A stretch of 64,000 bases of DNA, from NCBI RefSeq assembly GCF_002865645.1, contig NW_020194620.1, positions 1,185,353-1,249,352 on the forward strand. Direction: 5' to 3'. Under the pieces are notes generated by a model. It did not search any database. It saw only the letters and a list, made by a program, of their open reading frames with translations, and was not told where the DNA came from. Of the stretch, positions 20,503 to 32,079 are shown one piece after another (within the stretch, counting starts at the first letter, position 1; each line of letters starts with the position of its first letter). The position numbers and the translations under genes are program-made. The DNA comes from Hyaloscypha bicolor E (Eukaryota > Ascomycota > Leotiomycetes > Helotiales > Hyaloscyphaceae).

Positions 20503-21969
20503 TCACCGCCCAACTCGCTGACGATATCTCCTGACAATGTATAATCCAAACAGTATGGTTGTTATGGCTCTAATTCCTGCCGAGATCCAAACCCCCCTTC
20601 TTGCCATGGCATAGTAATTCTCGAGTAGAATTCCCACCGCATAAGATCTGGTGGCATTCTTTCCTTTCTTCGAAGCCTCCATGCCCTTGCTGAGCCCCCC
20701 GATGAACCACGGATTGTCGCCGGAGACTGCTTCCGTCTCACTGTCAATAGCAGTCTCATTCTTCGGCTCACTGCTTTGTAGACGGGCTTGATTCTTCCGC
20801 TTGAGGGGGATGGTAAGAATGTCGATGATGAATCGGACATCCCGTGAGGTGAACGTTGGATATGACCACAGCTCAACTGCATTGTACGGTGGAAGCTGGT
20901 CGAGGAAATCGGCTAGCATCCCGAGTGTTAATCCCCAGAGAAGCAAAGGTCTGTTACTGCCAGCTACTCCAGCGTGATCTCCCAGGTACCAGCTGTACAA
21001 TCTGGTTGTTAGAGAGGCTTTCAGCGCGGGATTCTCTTCCGGGGGCGAAAAGAACTCGACTGTAGAGCTGCAGTATAATGACTCCGACGGCGTCAGCCTG
21101 ATTGCAGAGAACCGCATCTTGCCCAGGATAGACCTTATAATCGTCTTCAAGAAGACGCTACCTCGATGGGCAAAGCGATCCGAGACATCGACATACTCAT
21201 GCGTCCTTGCCGATGGAGCAAGCAAGACTCGAAGAGGTACCCAATGGGTCGACGCTACCTCTGTTGGCTGCAGTTTGAACGCTGGAATCTCAGGTCCGGT
21301 CCATAGCCAGACAAAGGGACATAGTACCATGATGGGCTGCCGGCCGAACGAGGTGCTCACCACACGTTCAGGCAGATTGCCAATAAACAATGCGTGGGGA
21401 GAAGTGAGATCAAAGCCTATCTCTTCAGAGGTTTCTCTGATTGCGACAGCTTTATCAGATTCATCTTCCTCATCTATTTCTTAATTAGAACCAGATTGAT
21501 CCTGGGACGACTGGTACAATACCTCTCTTCCCACCAGGGAGGGCAACATGCGCCGTCCACCTTCAAAATTAGTAACGTATTTCTTTAGGGAGAGGGGAGC
21601 ACGAAATATCCTCCCGTCCAGTGAGGCGGGGAACGCGCGATATAGGACAAAGAAATGGCTTGGTTACCGGTCTCCAACTCTTGCGGCTCTTTTGATGAAT
21701 ACGCATTCTGGATCGCCATGCTGGACCCAAGACTGTGAAAAGAAGCCGTCTAGCCGCTCAGTAGTTGAGCCACTGTGACCACTCTCTTCCAACACAGCAG
21801 CCTCGTGCTCGTAGCTGGGCCTGATCCGCAAGACAAGAGCGACGGATGCCCTCTTCTTGCAGCCGACCGGGTTTTCCACTTCTGGATACGGGTTCGCATA
21901 TAGGTCTTTCAGGGTATCCCTAAGGGAATCAATGAGAGTAGGCCCCCGGGTTGAGTTGCCGCTGGACAT
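20503..21969 (-). CDS. Nudix hydrolase, CoA-pyrophosphatase-like, C-terminal anchor
   Basis: Three exons (21969-21668, 21560-21523, 21473-20503) give 436 aa. The middle 38-nt exon carries WTAHVALPGGKR, and splicing rebuilds a Nudix box GGKRDEEDESDKAVAIRETSEEIGF at about 110-134, with the REUxEExGU core intact. The preceding R-W-x-x-H-x-x-x-PGGKR is typical of CoA/NADH pyrophosphatases (PCD1, NUDT7 and NUDT8 types). A C-terminal hydrophobic helix (AITTILFGLYIV) followed by RRYRQRVGR suggests a tail anchor, perhaps on peroxisomes, mitochondria or ER. It should hydrolyse a nucleoside diphosphate linked to another moiety; which one is not known. The domain after the Nudix core is longer than in bacterial relatives. 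Confidence 0.85.
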
Positions 21970-22290
21970 CTTGCATTCGTGGACTGTAGAAATGTAGTTG
22001 TCATTGAGATTTGATGCGTCAGCCGTGCCGAGGCTTCAACAAAAGCCACTGAAACGAGCAAGCGAGCCCCTATGCGAGCCTCTTTTCTGCCGAGAGCGCT
22101 TAATATCATCCCGATGAGTGTACCAGTTTCTTCTGGATATTCATATACTTAATCGGTATTTCCTCGGTGAATTAATACCACCGACTTCTTAATGTTAAAA
22201 AGCATTATAAAGATTTATATAATTTCTAGTGTTGATTGCACAACCAATGTTTCCGTCTTCGACGGGGAGAATTTGAATGGCCAACACAAT
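21970..22290. other. Intergenic, Nudix promoter
   Basis: About 320 bp between two minus-strand genes, AT-rich near 22130-22240. It should carry the Nudix promoter and the 3' UTR of the extended SDR gene. Nothing else is seen. Confidence 0.55.
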
Positions 22291-23532
22291 CTACATCGAC
22301 ATGCTCTTCAAACCATCCTCCAAAATTTCCGGCAACTTAGTCCACCCCGACCTCCCCATCCTATGCAACAGCTCCTCCTCTTTTACCGTTGACACCTTAC
22401 TCATATCTTCGCCGAGACCAGGCACATCTTCAGGAAATTGGTGCCGAGGTCTTATTTCTCTCAATACGGCAAGCACCTTGTTCCAATTATAAGGTTCTAC
22501 CCAACCAAAAAGTCTCTGGTTTTCAACGTCTGGATATTTTGCTGCTGCGACATGTAGCCGGCCCGTATCTCGGACGTCGATGTAGTACTCTTCATTTTGT
22601 TAGCGTACATCAACAGAGTGGAGAAAAAAATGGACTACTTACGAGGCAATACACCGAGCAGTGCTTTCACATTTCCACTATAAATAGTAGGCTGTTTCCC
22701 AAGAAATCGCAGTCAGCGTACTTCTTCAAAGTATAATCAGGAGCATAATGTTCCAAGAACGGCTGGACATCGGTACAAACCAGGGAAAGGATACTGAAGA
22801 GGGAACAACACCCGAGAGGTTAGCACTTACCACACATTTTGCCGTCGAAGACACAATATCAGGAGTGATTACCGGCCCAAAGTTTGTGGCAGGAAGGACC
22901 GAATTGATGCTGAAACCAGGCTTTTTCTCGTCCCTGAATTTCCATAAAGTTTTCTCCGCCTCTGTCTTGCTGGCGGCATACACGGTCCAGTGATGAGAGT
23001 CTCCCCAAGGTTCGGGTGCCCAGGCGGCTTTGACGTCCTCCTCGTTCCAGCTGCTTGAGTCAAATGAACAGGGAACATTTGGCTTTGGCATCGACACTGC
23101 AACGGAAGAGCTAGTGTAGACGAATCTCTTGATACTTGGCACGGCGAGACAGGAGTTTAAGATACTCGTGGTGGCATTTACTGTAGCCGGAATCACTTTG
23201 GCCGGGTCCTTGTCAAAGCTCAGGATTGAGGCTACATGTGCAACGGCATAGACTCCTGTGAGCTGTTAATGGATGTTCCAGAGGATGAGGGTCATTTAAA
23301 TACCTTTCACGGCTTCATCGAAAGCACCTTCGACGGTGATGTCTGGAACGGCCACAACTTCCACTTTACCCACACCATATTTTGAGTCAAAAGTCTTCTT
23401 GATCGCATCAACTTTTGAAACTTCTCTAGCGGTCCCTCTCACTCTGTATCCAGCTTCGAGAAACTGGTCTGCAACGTGCGATCCAAGGAAGCCGCTAATA
23501 CCAGTGACTAAAACAACTTGATCTGAAGCCAT
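22291..23532 (-). CDS. Extended SDR, aldehyde/ketone reductase (GRE2-like)
   Basis: Four exons (23532-23304, 23255-22831, 22691-22643, 22589-22291) give 333 aa. The N-terminus has the extended-SDR motif VTGISGFLGSHVADQ. The active site is YTSSSVAV (Ser about 125-127) and YAASK (Tyr169, Lys173). The block PQYYIDVRDTGRLHVAA, rebuilt across the last intron, is typical of dihydroflavonol-reductase-like and yeast GRE2-like methylglyoxal reductases. It should reduce aldehydes or ketones with NADPH in the cytosol. Exon 3 is only 49 nt, and intron 2 is 139 nt with a GCTGAC branch site. The substrate is not predictable. Confidence 0.9.
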
Positions 23533-24171
23533 GGTGAACAATTATGGAGAGATATTGCTAAGAACCTTACCTGAATAGCAGGTCCCAACAAGACCTTTAT
23601 ACATTATTCCGGGGCCGGGCGTCATTGATGTCAAACCGCGTCTCGGACATTGAAAGCCACGCGAGTGTCGGTTTCGCTAGTTCGAGAACACAGCACTGAA
23701 GGACTCTTTGACCTTCCAGCATCATTGGTCCCGCAACTGTGCTTTATTTAGCTACTTGATTTGGCCGCATTATGATTGCGTTTTTGGATACGAATGCGAC
23801 GTCCTTATTCGCCCTCGAGTCATGCGGCAGAGGCTGATATCAATATCGTTACACGAACGGACTTCCCCCCTAATCCCCGTGCCGGAACCGGAGAATCCGC
23901 AGGATAGGAGCAATGCCCGATGAAATGTAGATTTGTTCGCTATGTCCCAGTTAGAAAGATGAAACACAAATCAAAGCTGACGGGTCAAGAATGTGAAATA
24001 TCCGCTTCTTGTATCTGTCGCAGAACGATGTTGAATTATTGTCATAAACACCCTGAGAGGCAAGAATGTTGGTTTTATACAATTCGTGATTTTCATCTCG
24101 CATCGAACACTTCCCCGCCGAATACGCCATGCAACATCATTTCATTAAGAAATCCTCCGCCGAGATTATCT
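23533..24171. other. Intergenic, reductase promoter
   Basis: About 640 bp holding the upstream region of the reductase and the 3' UTR of VID28 (both minus). No supportable gene. Confidence 0.55.
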
Positions 24172-27100
24172 TCAATAACTCTGTTTCATCTGCCACAAAG
24201 CAGATTTCGCCCTCTCCCTCACATTAAGTTCAGGGTCCTGCTCAAGCATCTCCAATTTTTGAAGAAACCCAAGCTTCTTGAGAGAATCTGCGCGCGATGC
24301 GCAGGCCTCCCCATCGCCATGGTCATCCAGCCAAGTGAGATTGGTGACCAACCAGCAGAGCGCTAATCGTACTTCAATACTCGGGTGGTTGAACTGAGGC
24401 ACAAGCAATTTCAACAACTCGGTCTGAGAGATGACTATTTGTCGGTGACGAGGAATGCTTGCAGCCATATGAACAAGAATATATCCCACGGCGATGATGA
24501 TCTCGGACTGAGGAGGCACGATTCTGGCCTCGGGTGTTGAAGAGTTCCTGCGATTGGTGTAACTGTTAACATGCCTCGGCCGGAGTTTCGATGCTAAGAT
24601 CTCGAATACTCTGTCCTGGCCAAGAGCGTTGAAGAGGAAATCGATCATCTCCGTTGTGTCTGATGTCCCACCGTTGCCAGCACCACCTATAAGGTTTCGA
24701 ATGAAGTCGAGCCCTTGCTCTTGCACGGCAATATCATCCTTCCGGGCCTTTCTAGCCGGATTCGTTTCTGCATCTCGCAATGCAGCAAGGCGAAGTTCAG
24801 CTTGTTGGACAGACTTGCTCCGACTACTGCTTGGACGTGAATTGTTTGAGCGACCGAAGGATGTCCCAAATGCAGTATCAACTTGGTCTTCGAACTGGTC
24901 CATTTCAACGTCCTCATCCATTTCATCATTTGGGGTATGAGATCGTTCGCCTTTTACCCTTGAAGAAAGTAGAGCTTCGTCTTCAGTATCGTCACATATT
25001 AGTTGTACAAGCCAGCCCTGGCCGAGCTCCTCGAGGCACAGCCGCTTCATTTCGTTGTCGACCCCCTGAACAAAGTGCTTCAATGCCCAGAGAGCGTTGA
25101 GCCGTAGTTTTGCGTTCATTGAGTGGGCGTGCTCACAGAGAATCTTGAGAACGCCAGCTTCAGAAATATGCTGGGAGTGGGTTAGATGTGTGCTACTACT
25201 TAGAGACTATAAGCTGCTCACCTGACGCATTGGGCTGACTTCCGTCAACAGATTGCAGACGGTTGCTGTGGCGGCAATTTGGATCTCGATGTCTGGATGT
25301 TGAAGGAGACGGAATACAGGCTCAGCCACCCCGCTGTCAATGAGTGTGGTGCGTAGGACGCTGACGGACCGAGACAACGCGCGAACGGCACCGCATGCCG
25401 CAATCAGGACATTGACTGGGTTGATACCATAACCCTTCTTAGATCCCTCGTCGGGAGAATGACTGACAAGCTTTTCAGATTTGTCGGCCTTTGGTGATGG
25501 CTTCCCCGGGGATGAGCTCATTGATTCAACGATATAAGGTACAACTCCTTGGTCCACGATTGCTTTCCGGTACTCATCCTTGAAAGGAACAAGTGCTGCA
25601 ATTGCCTTCAGGGTACTCTCCCTAACCTTTATCTTGTGAACTAGAAGAGGAGATTGGCCATTGCGGCCTAGTCGAGGAGACGGGCCATCAACCCCCTGCC
25701 CGTACTCCTCGCCAGCTGGAGACCATGGATGTAGATTTGCAGTCTCGGGAACGGGATCGTAGGAGACTTTCAGCATCTTCGCAAGTTTGCTGACAACACC
25801 AGCGTCAAAAGCAGCTTTTTGGAGGTATTCGCTGTCTGTAATCAACATCGCCAGGATGGCAGGAGTACGTTCGGTGATCGCCCTTTGCAACAGTAGGTCC
25901 TCTTCCTCTCGAAGGCTATCCTTCCCCTTCAAAGGAACAACGGGATCATCCAACAGCTGGACAAGAAGCGGAACAACGAGTAAGCCAATCGCAGTCTCTC
26001 TGGTCTTGTGGGTCAAGCCAGCTCTGTAGAGAACCGTCAAGACAGAGGCAGCCATCAGTCGAGTCATGCTAGTCTGCGATCTCAGTAGTAGTATAAGATA
26101 TGCTATCAAAGGACTTTCTGGCTCTTCAGGGTCGATCGTAATGTTATCAAGGGCTACCGTACTGCTGTCCAAGCCGGGAGAGTCGTTCCAACTAGGAAGC
26201 GATGCTCCGTTATACTTATTTGCTGCAGCTCGTACTGAGGGGGCCAGATTTTCTCTGGAACCAGATGTGCCAAGGGGTGGAAAGGCAGAGGCAGAGGCGG
26301 ATGTGCTCTTGACCTGGTGGAGGGGCACAAAAGGTAACAGATAGTCCACAGCGTTGAGTTGAGTTTGTCGAACGCTCAATCCGGCGGCGTTGAAGGCGTT
26401 CCAAGCCGCTCGAGCGTTTTGAGTTGCAACAAGGTCGGTCGGTTGAGACATGGGGAAGATTGCGAGGATAGATGCAGAGTAGAGCAGTTGGGAAGCCCTG
26501 AATTTGGAGTCGGTGATGATGACTGCGATCGCCTCCAATATTATAGCAAGCTTCCCACCTGAAGGGGCCGCCGAAGGGAAATATTCTTGCAAGCCATCTC
26601 TTTGGGCTAGGATCTCCGCACCGGGTATAACGAGTCCTTCTGCCACAACGAAGCTTGCTAATTTGGTAGCAAGAGCATCGAGAACCCCCGAATTCGCAAG
26701 GCCTTGCTGGTGGCGCTCATCGAGGCAGATCCTACTGATCAAGGACGCCGCAATTGATATTTGGGTTTGAACGGACGCCGATAGAGAAGATTGTGATAGT
26801 ATGCGATATAGGGAGTTTAGATGCTGGCGAGTGAACAGGGCGTCCGCGATTGCACTGGTGCTGAGGACATGTGCGGTTGAGGCCAAAGCCGATGAATCCG
26901 CAAGATTCGAGAGGGCACGGAGGGAGGCCAGGACTAATTGAGATGGGTTATTCGAAGGACACATGTTCGACAGGATCGCTGGCAAGACAGAGGCGGCCTG
27001 TAGGGGGGGAAGGAAGGGGGGGCCTCCTGTATACGGTCAGTAAATTTAGAGAAGTGTGGACTGAGCTATTCACCGAGAGCAATGCTTGCTATGACCTGCA

Positions 27101-27356
27101 GACATTGCAATCTGACCATCTCCTCCTCACTGAGAGGTCTAGAGGCAAAGCTATGGTCGTGCGACTTCCCATCCTGTCTAATTCCATTCTTATTGAACGT
27201 CAAGCGGATGATGGGCTCCAGAACTCCCAACGTAACGACGAGCTCCTTCTGCGGAGGGTGGCCCACGATCTCGTTCTTCAGAGCCCTCAAGACTTCTATC
27301 TGCTCGGCATTATTCCTCGCGCTTCGGATCTGTGCTACCCAGGGAGGTCGGGCCAT
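24172..27356 (-). CDS. VID28: Armadillo-repeat GID/CTLH ubiquitin ligase subunit (VID28/GID5, ARMC8)
   Basis: Three exons (27356-27074, 27026-25222, 25170-24172) give 1028 aa. It begins ARPPWVAQIRSARNN and continues as armadillo-like helical repeats, including LASLRALSNLADSS, NVLIAACGAVRALSRSVSVLR, IEIQIAATATVCNLL and LRLNALWALKHFVQG. The C-terminal part (EVRLALCWLVTNLTW, then LNVRERAKSALWQMK) matches what I recall of ARMC8/Gid5. In yeast this subunit bridges substrate receptors to the GID ligase that degrades gluconeogenic enzymes. An acidic, Ser-rich insert lies at about 760-820. The ATG at 27356 is preferred to the ATG 41 codons upstream because conservation starts there. Confidence 0.88.
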
Positions 27357-28105
27357 TTTAGAGAGGTTGTGGATGGGAGGCGTGCATCTAAATAGTGAAC
27401 CCTGATCGGGACGTAATTGAAGCTCGTGGCGCGACCCGTGAAAGGATATTGTACTGATTCGAGCCGTCGAAGGAAACAAAAGCCTATAATGATTCGCCTC
27501 GACTGTCCACTACTCGTGTGAATGTCGAATCGACGCGGCTGTTGCTGTGAATAGCTCTTGCCCGACTGTTGTCGCCGAAGGAAGAGGCTACAAGCAGATC
27601 AGGCTCAAATTGTTCTCGCGGCTTCGGAGAAAATGGCCGTCAGCCTCGCCAGCACTTTTGCAGAACCCCAAAGCACGTCAACGCGTGAGGCCCTTCTGCG
27701 TCTCCCTATACGCTGGTATGGCATTTCCCAACCACTACTGTCGGCAGAGACTACCTATGTAGTCCTTCGCGTGGTGGCCCTGCCCGCCGCCTTGACGTCT
27801 CGATCGCATCCGGACTCTCAGCTACATTCAGTAGTAGCCTGACGTCTGTTCGTGAAGTTTTTTCTTGAAAAATCTTTCCAAATTGCCTAGAAACTCCTTC
27901 AAACCTGAAGTACCAACAAACCACTTACGAGCCACGAACAACCCCACAATTCGGCACTTTATTTGCGCCCTGGCAGACTTTTTGCACTTGCATAATAGCC
28001 ATATCAGCTTCGAGCGATCTAGAAGACAGCCCACAACCCCACTCTCCACAAACATCCAGGTTGGACGACGACAAGGAATTTGACCATGAGTACATTCTCG
28101 GGACA
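27357..28105. promoter_or_regulatory. Divergent promoter region, VID28 and cyclin
   Basis: About 750 bp between two divergent start codons. The frames inside are short and unsupported. The right part near 27840-28100 looks like the 5' UTR of the cyclin gene. Confidence 0.55.
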
Positions 28106-29278
28106 ATGTTGAAGCCATTGACACATCCTAGAGCATCGCCAGCGTCTTCGCCCAAGTTCCACTATGCGCCGATATCAAGATCACTACCAGGATCACCATC
28201 AACAAGAGATCCAAAATCGAAGCCCCAACGTCTCTACTCGAAGCCCGTGTTAGCAAACCGAGTACAATATGTTGACGCCGCAACTCAGTGGAGTCCTCGT
28301 ATGAACTCCAAGATGGATCCTCCTCGCACAGAACCTGTGCGAGTAGAGGCTCCTCCTCCCCAGCCGGCGGCGTCAGCTCCCCCTATTGTCGCCCCGGCGC
28401 CTCCCTCCCCAACAAAACCGATCCTGCAGCCCGAGTCACCGGCACTGAAAAGACGACAGTCTCAAGATATACCAACGGCATTGGTTAGCAGTAGTCAAAC
28501 CCTCCCACCGAAGCGCGCGAAGTCGGATCAAACTCCCGTGAAGGTGCTGCCTTCCAAATACGAATTTTGCCCTGTGGACGATATGGTTGTGGTTATTTCA
28601 CACATGATATCAGAGCTCATTGAAACCAATGATCAGCTTCCTCTGAGAAGTGGGGTTCTCACTCGTTTCCATTCAAGGTGAGATGAATGCTAGCGTTGAG
28701 GGAGACCTTACATACTGATGTTGTGCAGGACTCCACCTGGGATATCCGTTCTTGATTACCTCCGGAGACTTGCTAAACATGCAACTTTAACACCACCTTT
28801 ACTGCTATCAATGGTCTATTACATAGACCGGCTTTGTTTACTATACCCGGCGTTTACGATTACTACTCTTACGGTTCATCGATTCCTGATTACGGCAGCG
28901 ACTGTGGCAGCGAAGGGTCTGTCAGATTCCTTCTGGAACAATGCTACATACGCTCGAGTTGGAGGGATTAAGATAGCGGAACTTGGGCTCCTCGAGCTCG
29001 ATTTTCTTTACCGACTGGATTGGAAAATCGTACCCAATCCGGAGACCCTCGTTGATTACTACCGGGGATTAGTGGGTCGAGCGCCAGGTTACGAAATAGA
29101 GGATGAGGGTACTACGAGCTGTTCAGACGCAGAAGATGATGAGGACGACATAGAGAGCCCTGAGGAGGTGGCCAGTTCAGCACCGGCAACGGAGAATACA
29201 GACGTCCAGTGGAAGCAATGGATGGATGATGTTTCAATGCAGCAGTCGGGAGCCTCTCATGAAGATAAGCCAGCATGA
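28106..29278 (+). CDS. PHO80-like (Pcl-type) cyclin
   Basis: Two exons (28106-28677, 28729-29278) give 373 aa. The start is the first in-frame ATG (MLKPLTHPRASP). The first 145 residues are Pro/Ser-rich and disordered. The cyclin box follows at about 150-310: DDMVVVISHMISELIETND, then FHSRTPPGISVLDYLRRL rebuilt exactly across the intron, then YYIDRLC, then VHRFLITAATVAAKGLSDSFWNNATYARVGGI and ELNFLYRLDW-like sequence. This is the fungal PHO80/Pcl6/Pcl7 cyclin family, partners of a Pho85-type kinase in phosphate and glycogen control. The tail is acidic. Which Pcl paralogue it is cannot be decided here. Confidence 0.87.
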
Positions 29279-29784
29279 AAAAGAAGAAGAGATGGGGAGA
29301 ATGTAGATACGATGCTATACCCTGGGTCACTTCATTTTACTGGGAGCACTGGGAGGAGATTGGCGTTCAATGATAGGGTGGTGGAATCTGTTCTTGGCGT
29401 TGATATTTATGTATAGAAGGGTGGAGCAATTGCATAGTCAAAAGAAGAAAGGAGGGAGGTGGATTTGGTTACTCGCGGTCCGCATGTTTGGTTTTGACTG
29501 CAATGCTGGGAAAATTACATATACCCTTTCAGCACTGCCACTTAATGGATGAGATTCCTCTGCAACATGCGTGACTTGCTGCTCACTTTTGGACTTTGCT
29601 TGCATTTTCACTTTGCTTGCCACACTGTACCTACCACATGGGAATCTACCTGAGGCAATAGTTCGGTTCGGTTCGGCTGAATATACTCTCAGCCTTGTCG
29701 TGCCTGAGGTAGAAAGTTGAGAAGGCTGCATAACGTCAAGTTGTTCTTCCGGACTCTCCCAGCTTGATTGCCCGCCATTTCAAG
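29279..29784. other. Intergenic, cyclin 3' UTR and EMC10 promoter
   Basis: About 500 bp between two plus-strand genes. No further gene seen. Confidence 0.55.
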
Positions 29785-30416
29785 ATGAAATTCCTACCAA
29801 TTCTGGCTGCGCTCTGTGCGCCAGTATTTTCAGCTTCATCTGATCTGATAGACAGCACAACTGTCTACATTCAATCTGTAGAATCCACCGCAGCACCCGC
29901 CATTCCTCTCGCAGAGATCAAATATAATCCATCCACCCTTTCCGCCGAACTCGCTTCATTCGATTTCCCCGAGCTAGATCCAGAATCCAAACTTCTTCGA
30001 GTGGGAGTGTACGATGTCGCGACATCCAGCTGGAAATCCTCGACTTCAACAACCTCTGCCGAGAGCTTCGCGAAAGGTTACTCGCCCACTTTGGTACTGT
30101 CGTTGGATGCGCAAGGGGGTGTCATTGGTGTCAGCTTGAAGAGTGCGAAGATTGATGCTGGGCAGACGAGGGACTTTGGGCCAAAGGTTAAAGTGTTGAA
30201 GACAGCGAAGGCGCCAACGCCCGCGTTGAACAGAGCCGTTGTTCTGTCTCCGGAGGGCAAGCTGGAGGAGCCTGTTGCTGAGAAGACGATGTTGCAGAAG
30301 TAGGTCTATCCTTTTATCGAAACCCGAATGGCATTTACTAACATAATATTAGGTATTGGTGGGTGCTGCTCGCCGGCGTTTTACTTCTCATGTCTGGAGG
30401 AGGAGGAGGGGAATGA
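29785..30416 (+). CDS. EMC10: ER membrane protein complex subunit 10-like
   Basis: Two exons (29785-30299, 30353-30416) give 192 aa. A signal peptide (MKFLPILAALCAPVFS) leads a luminal beta domain with LLRVGVYDVATSSWKSSTS, SPTLVLSLDAQGGVIGVSLKS and RDFGPKVKVLKT, all characteristic of fungal EMC10-like proteins. The second exon encodes only the last 21 residues, a short membrane helix (YWWVLLAGVLLLMS) and a GGGGGE end. The complex inserts tail-anchored and polytopic proteins into the ER. If the intron is retained, translation stops one codon later, leaving a soluble luminal protein without the anchor. Confidence 0.9.
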
Positions 30417-31015
30417 GAGTGGATTGCCAATTGACTAGTTTGGTATGAAAAGAAAAATATGTATCAAATCCAGGAATGAACTCTAAGTGAAGTACTACAA
30501 AGATGCTCGAATTGGGACTTCTCTTACTCGCCTCTCACTCGCCTATCGTGCATCGAAAACAGAGGCTGCCTGACATATCCCAAGACAAGTAAACCTTTAT
30601 TCAGGAGCTGATTACTCCCCTTAAACCTCAAACCTATACTTCAGATTCCTGTACTATGTCACGTCGGAAAGTTTGGTCCCCAAAGAATTGTCCGACGCGA
30701 CCGTCTCATAGCTAGCTCCACACTGTAGTACGTCTGAAATTTAGATAGAAATGTCAATAAACATGCGGTCCGCTACATATTTGCTCTTTTATCCGGATTC
30801 AAATTGTCTGACACCAACTCAATTTCATCGTATCTAACCTTGGAGGAAGGAGAATGTTCGTCACGTGTTGCCTGGCCAAAATCGCGTCCTTCCGCGCCAA
30901 AAGGCTGAAATCTCGCGGTTCGAGCTCTCTCAAACAAAACAATCCACTTCCTTCACAACTGCGCACTTCACAACTACCAACTCAATCAAGCAATCACACT
31001 TGAAATCACTTCAAA
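30417..31015. other. Intergenic, CHZ1 promoter
   Basis: About 600 bp between two plus-strand genes. CACGTG at 30862-30867 lies 149 bp before the CHZ1 start. No gene seen. Confidence 0.55.
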
Positions 31016-31527
31016 ATGGCCGACACAAACGGTTCCGCTATGAACGAGAATGTGACTGCCACTGCCACCGCAGTTGAGGGCAAGGGAAAGGGCAAAGCCC
31101 CCGCCGGCGCGCAAACCCACGACGAGGGCATGGACGTTGATGAGAGCTCCAGTGAGGAAGAAGTTGACGAGGTATGCTCAATAGACCGACTACTCGAAGT
31201 TTAGCGCATCAACTAACATCTCTTACAGACCGAAGCTGTCGGTAAGATACTCCTAGCAACCGGTTTACCTTCACACCTTTGTTGATATAAGTTTAGCCGA
31301 TGAGCCTGATGAGGATAATATGGAGGAGATCGACCTGGATAACATCATCGGTCGCCGCACTCGTGGCCGCAACATTGACTTCGCTAAGGCTGCTGAGGAG
31401 CTCCCAGAGGAAGATGAAGATGAGGATGAGGATGATGATTTCGAGGCGCCAGGTAAGATCGAAAGAGTACAAGAATCTATAGTGTCTAATAGATGCAGCA
31501 GATGAGGATGAGGAGATGAAAGACTAA
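31016..31527 (+). CDS. CHZ1: Histone H2A.Z-specific chaperone CHZ1
   Basis: Four exons (31016-31171, 31229-31241, 31297-31452, 31499-31527) give 117 aa. The CHZ motif MEEIDLDNIIGRRTRGRN, followed by IDFAKAAEEL, is nearly invariant in fungal Chz1, which carries H2A.Z-H2B dimers to the SWR1 exchanger. The flanks are acidic and disordered (ESSSEEEVDE, EDEDEDEDDDFE), as expected for a histone chaperone. The second exon is a 13-nt micro-exon; its phases (0 in, 1 out) fit the neighbours exactly. The last exon gives the acidic end DEDEEMKD. The 5' UTR ends CAAAATGGC, a good start context. Confidence 0.93.
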
Positions 31528-32079
31528 ATCCTTGGTTGAAGACGTGATCAGTTTTGGTGGACTTTCAATGCAAATCCTGGACAACATCGCATTTGTTGGA
31601 CATGGCTAGTCTATCCGAACTGAACTGCTTTGACTGGATACTTTTCTTCCCCGATCGTCATCAAAAGCACATTCATGCATCTTTCGTTTGTCGTCAAAAA
31701 GTTATTCTCCAATAGCACTGCATTATGAGGTTTCTGGGCATGAGACTACGATTGATTTGCGGAATGGCTATAGGAGGCTCCCTGGGTTTGGTGTACTTTA
31801 GAAAGGGGCGTCGAGAGGCATGCGAAAAAAGATGATATGAGCCAACTTCTCCACTTTGAATTGTGAATGCAGTGCCAATCTCTTTGATTATCTGAATGAG
31901 AAATCAAAGTCCATCTTGTTCAACTACTAAAGCATTTCAATTATTGAGAAAACGTGGCTTGTTGCCATCAAAGACCCCTTTGCCAAATCTTCCATGGGTG
32001 ATGCGGTGGCTTCATCTGTTGCCCCAACCGAACACATTTCCAGACGTACAATCAAACTTCCACCTCAAACTCCACAACC
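31528..32079. other. Intergenic, BET1 promoter
   Basis: About 550 bp between two plus-strand genes. No gene seen. Confidence 0.55.

Noticed and set aside
8272..23532. A secondary-metabolite cluster made of the monooxygenase, two SDRs and the Nudix gene
   Set aside because: No PKS, NRPS, terpene synthase, prenyltransferase or pathway regulator is present, and housekeeping genes (E2, LSC2) lie between them.
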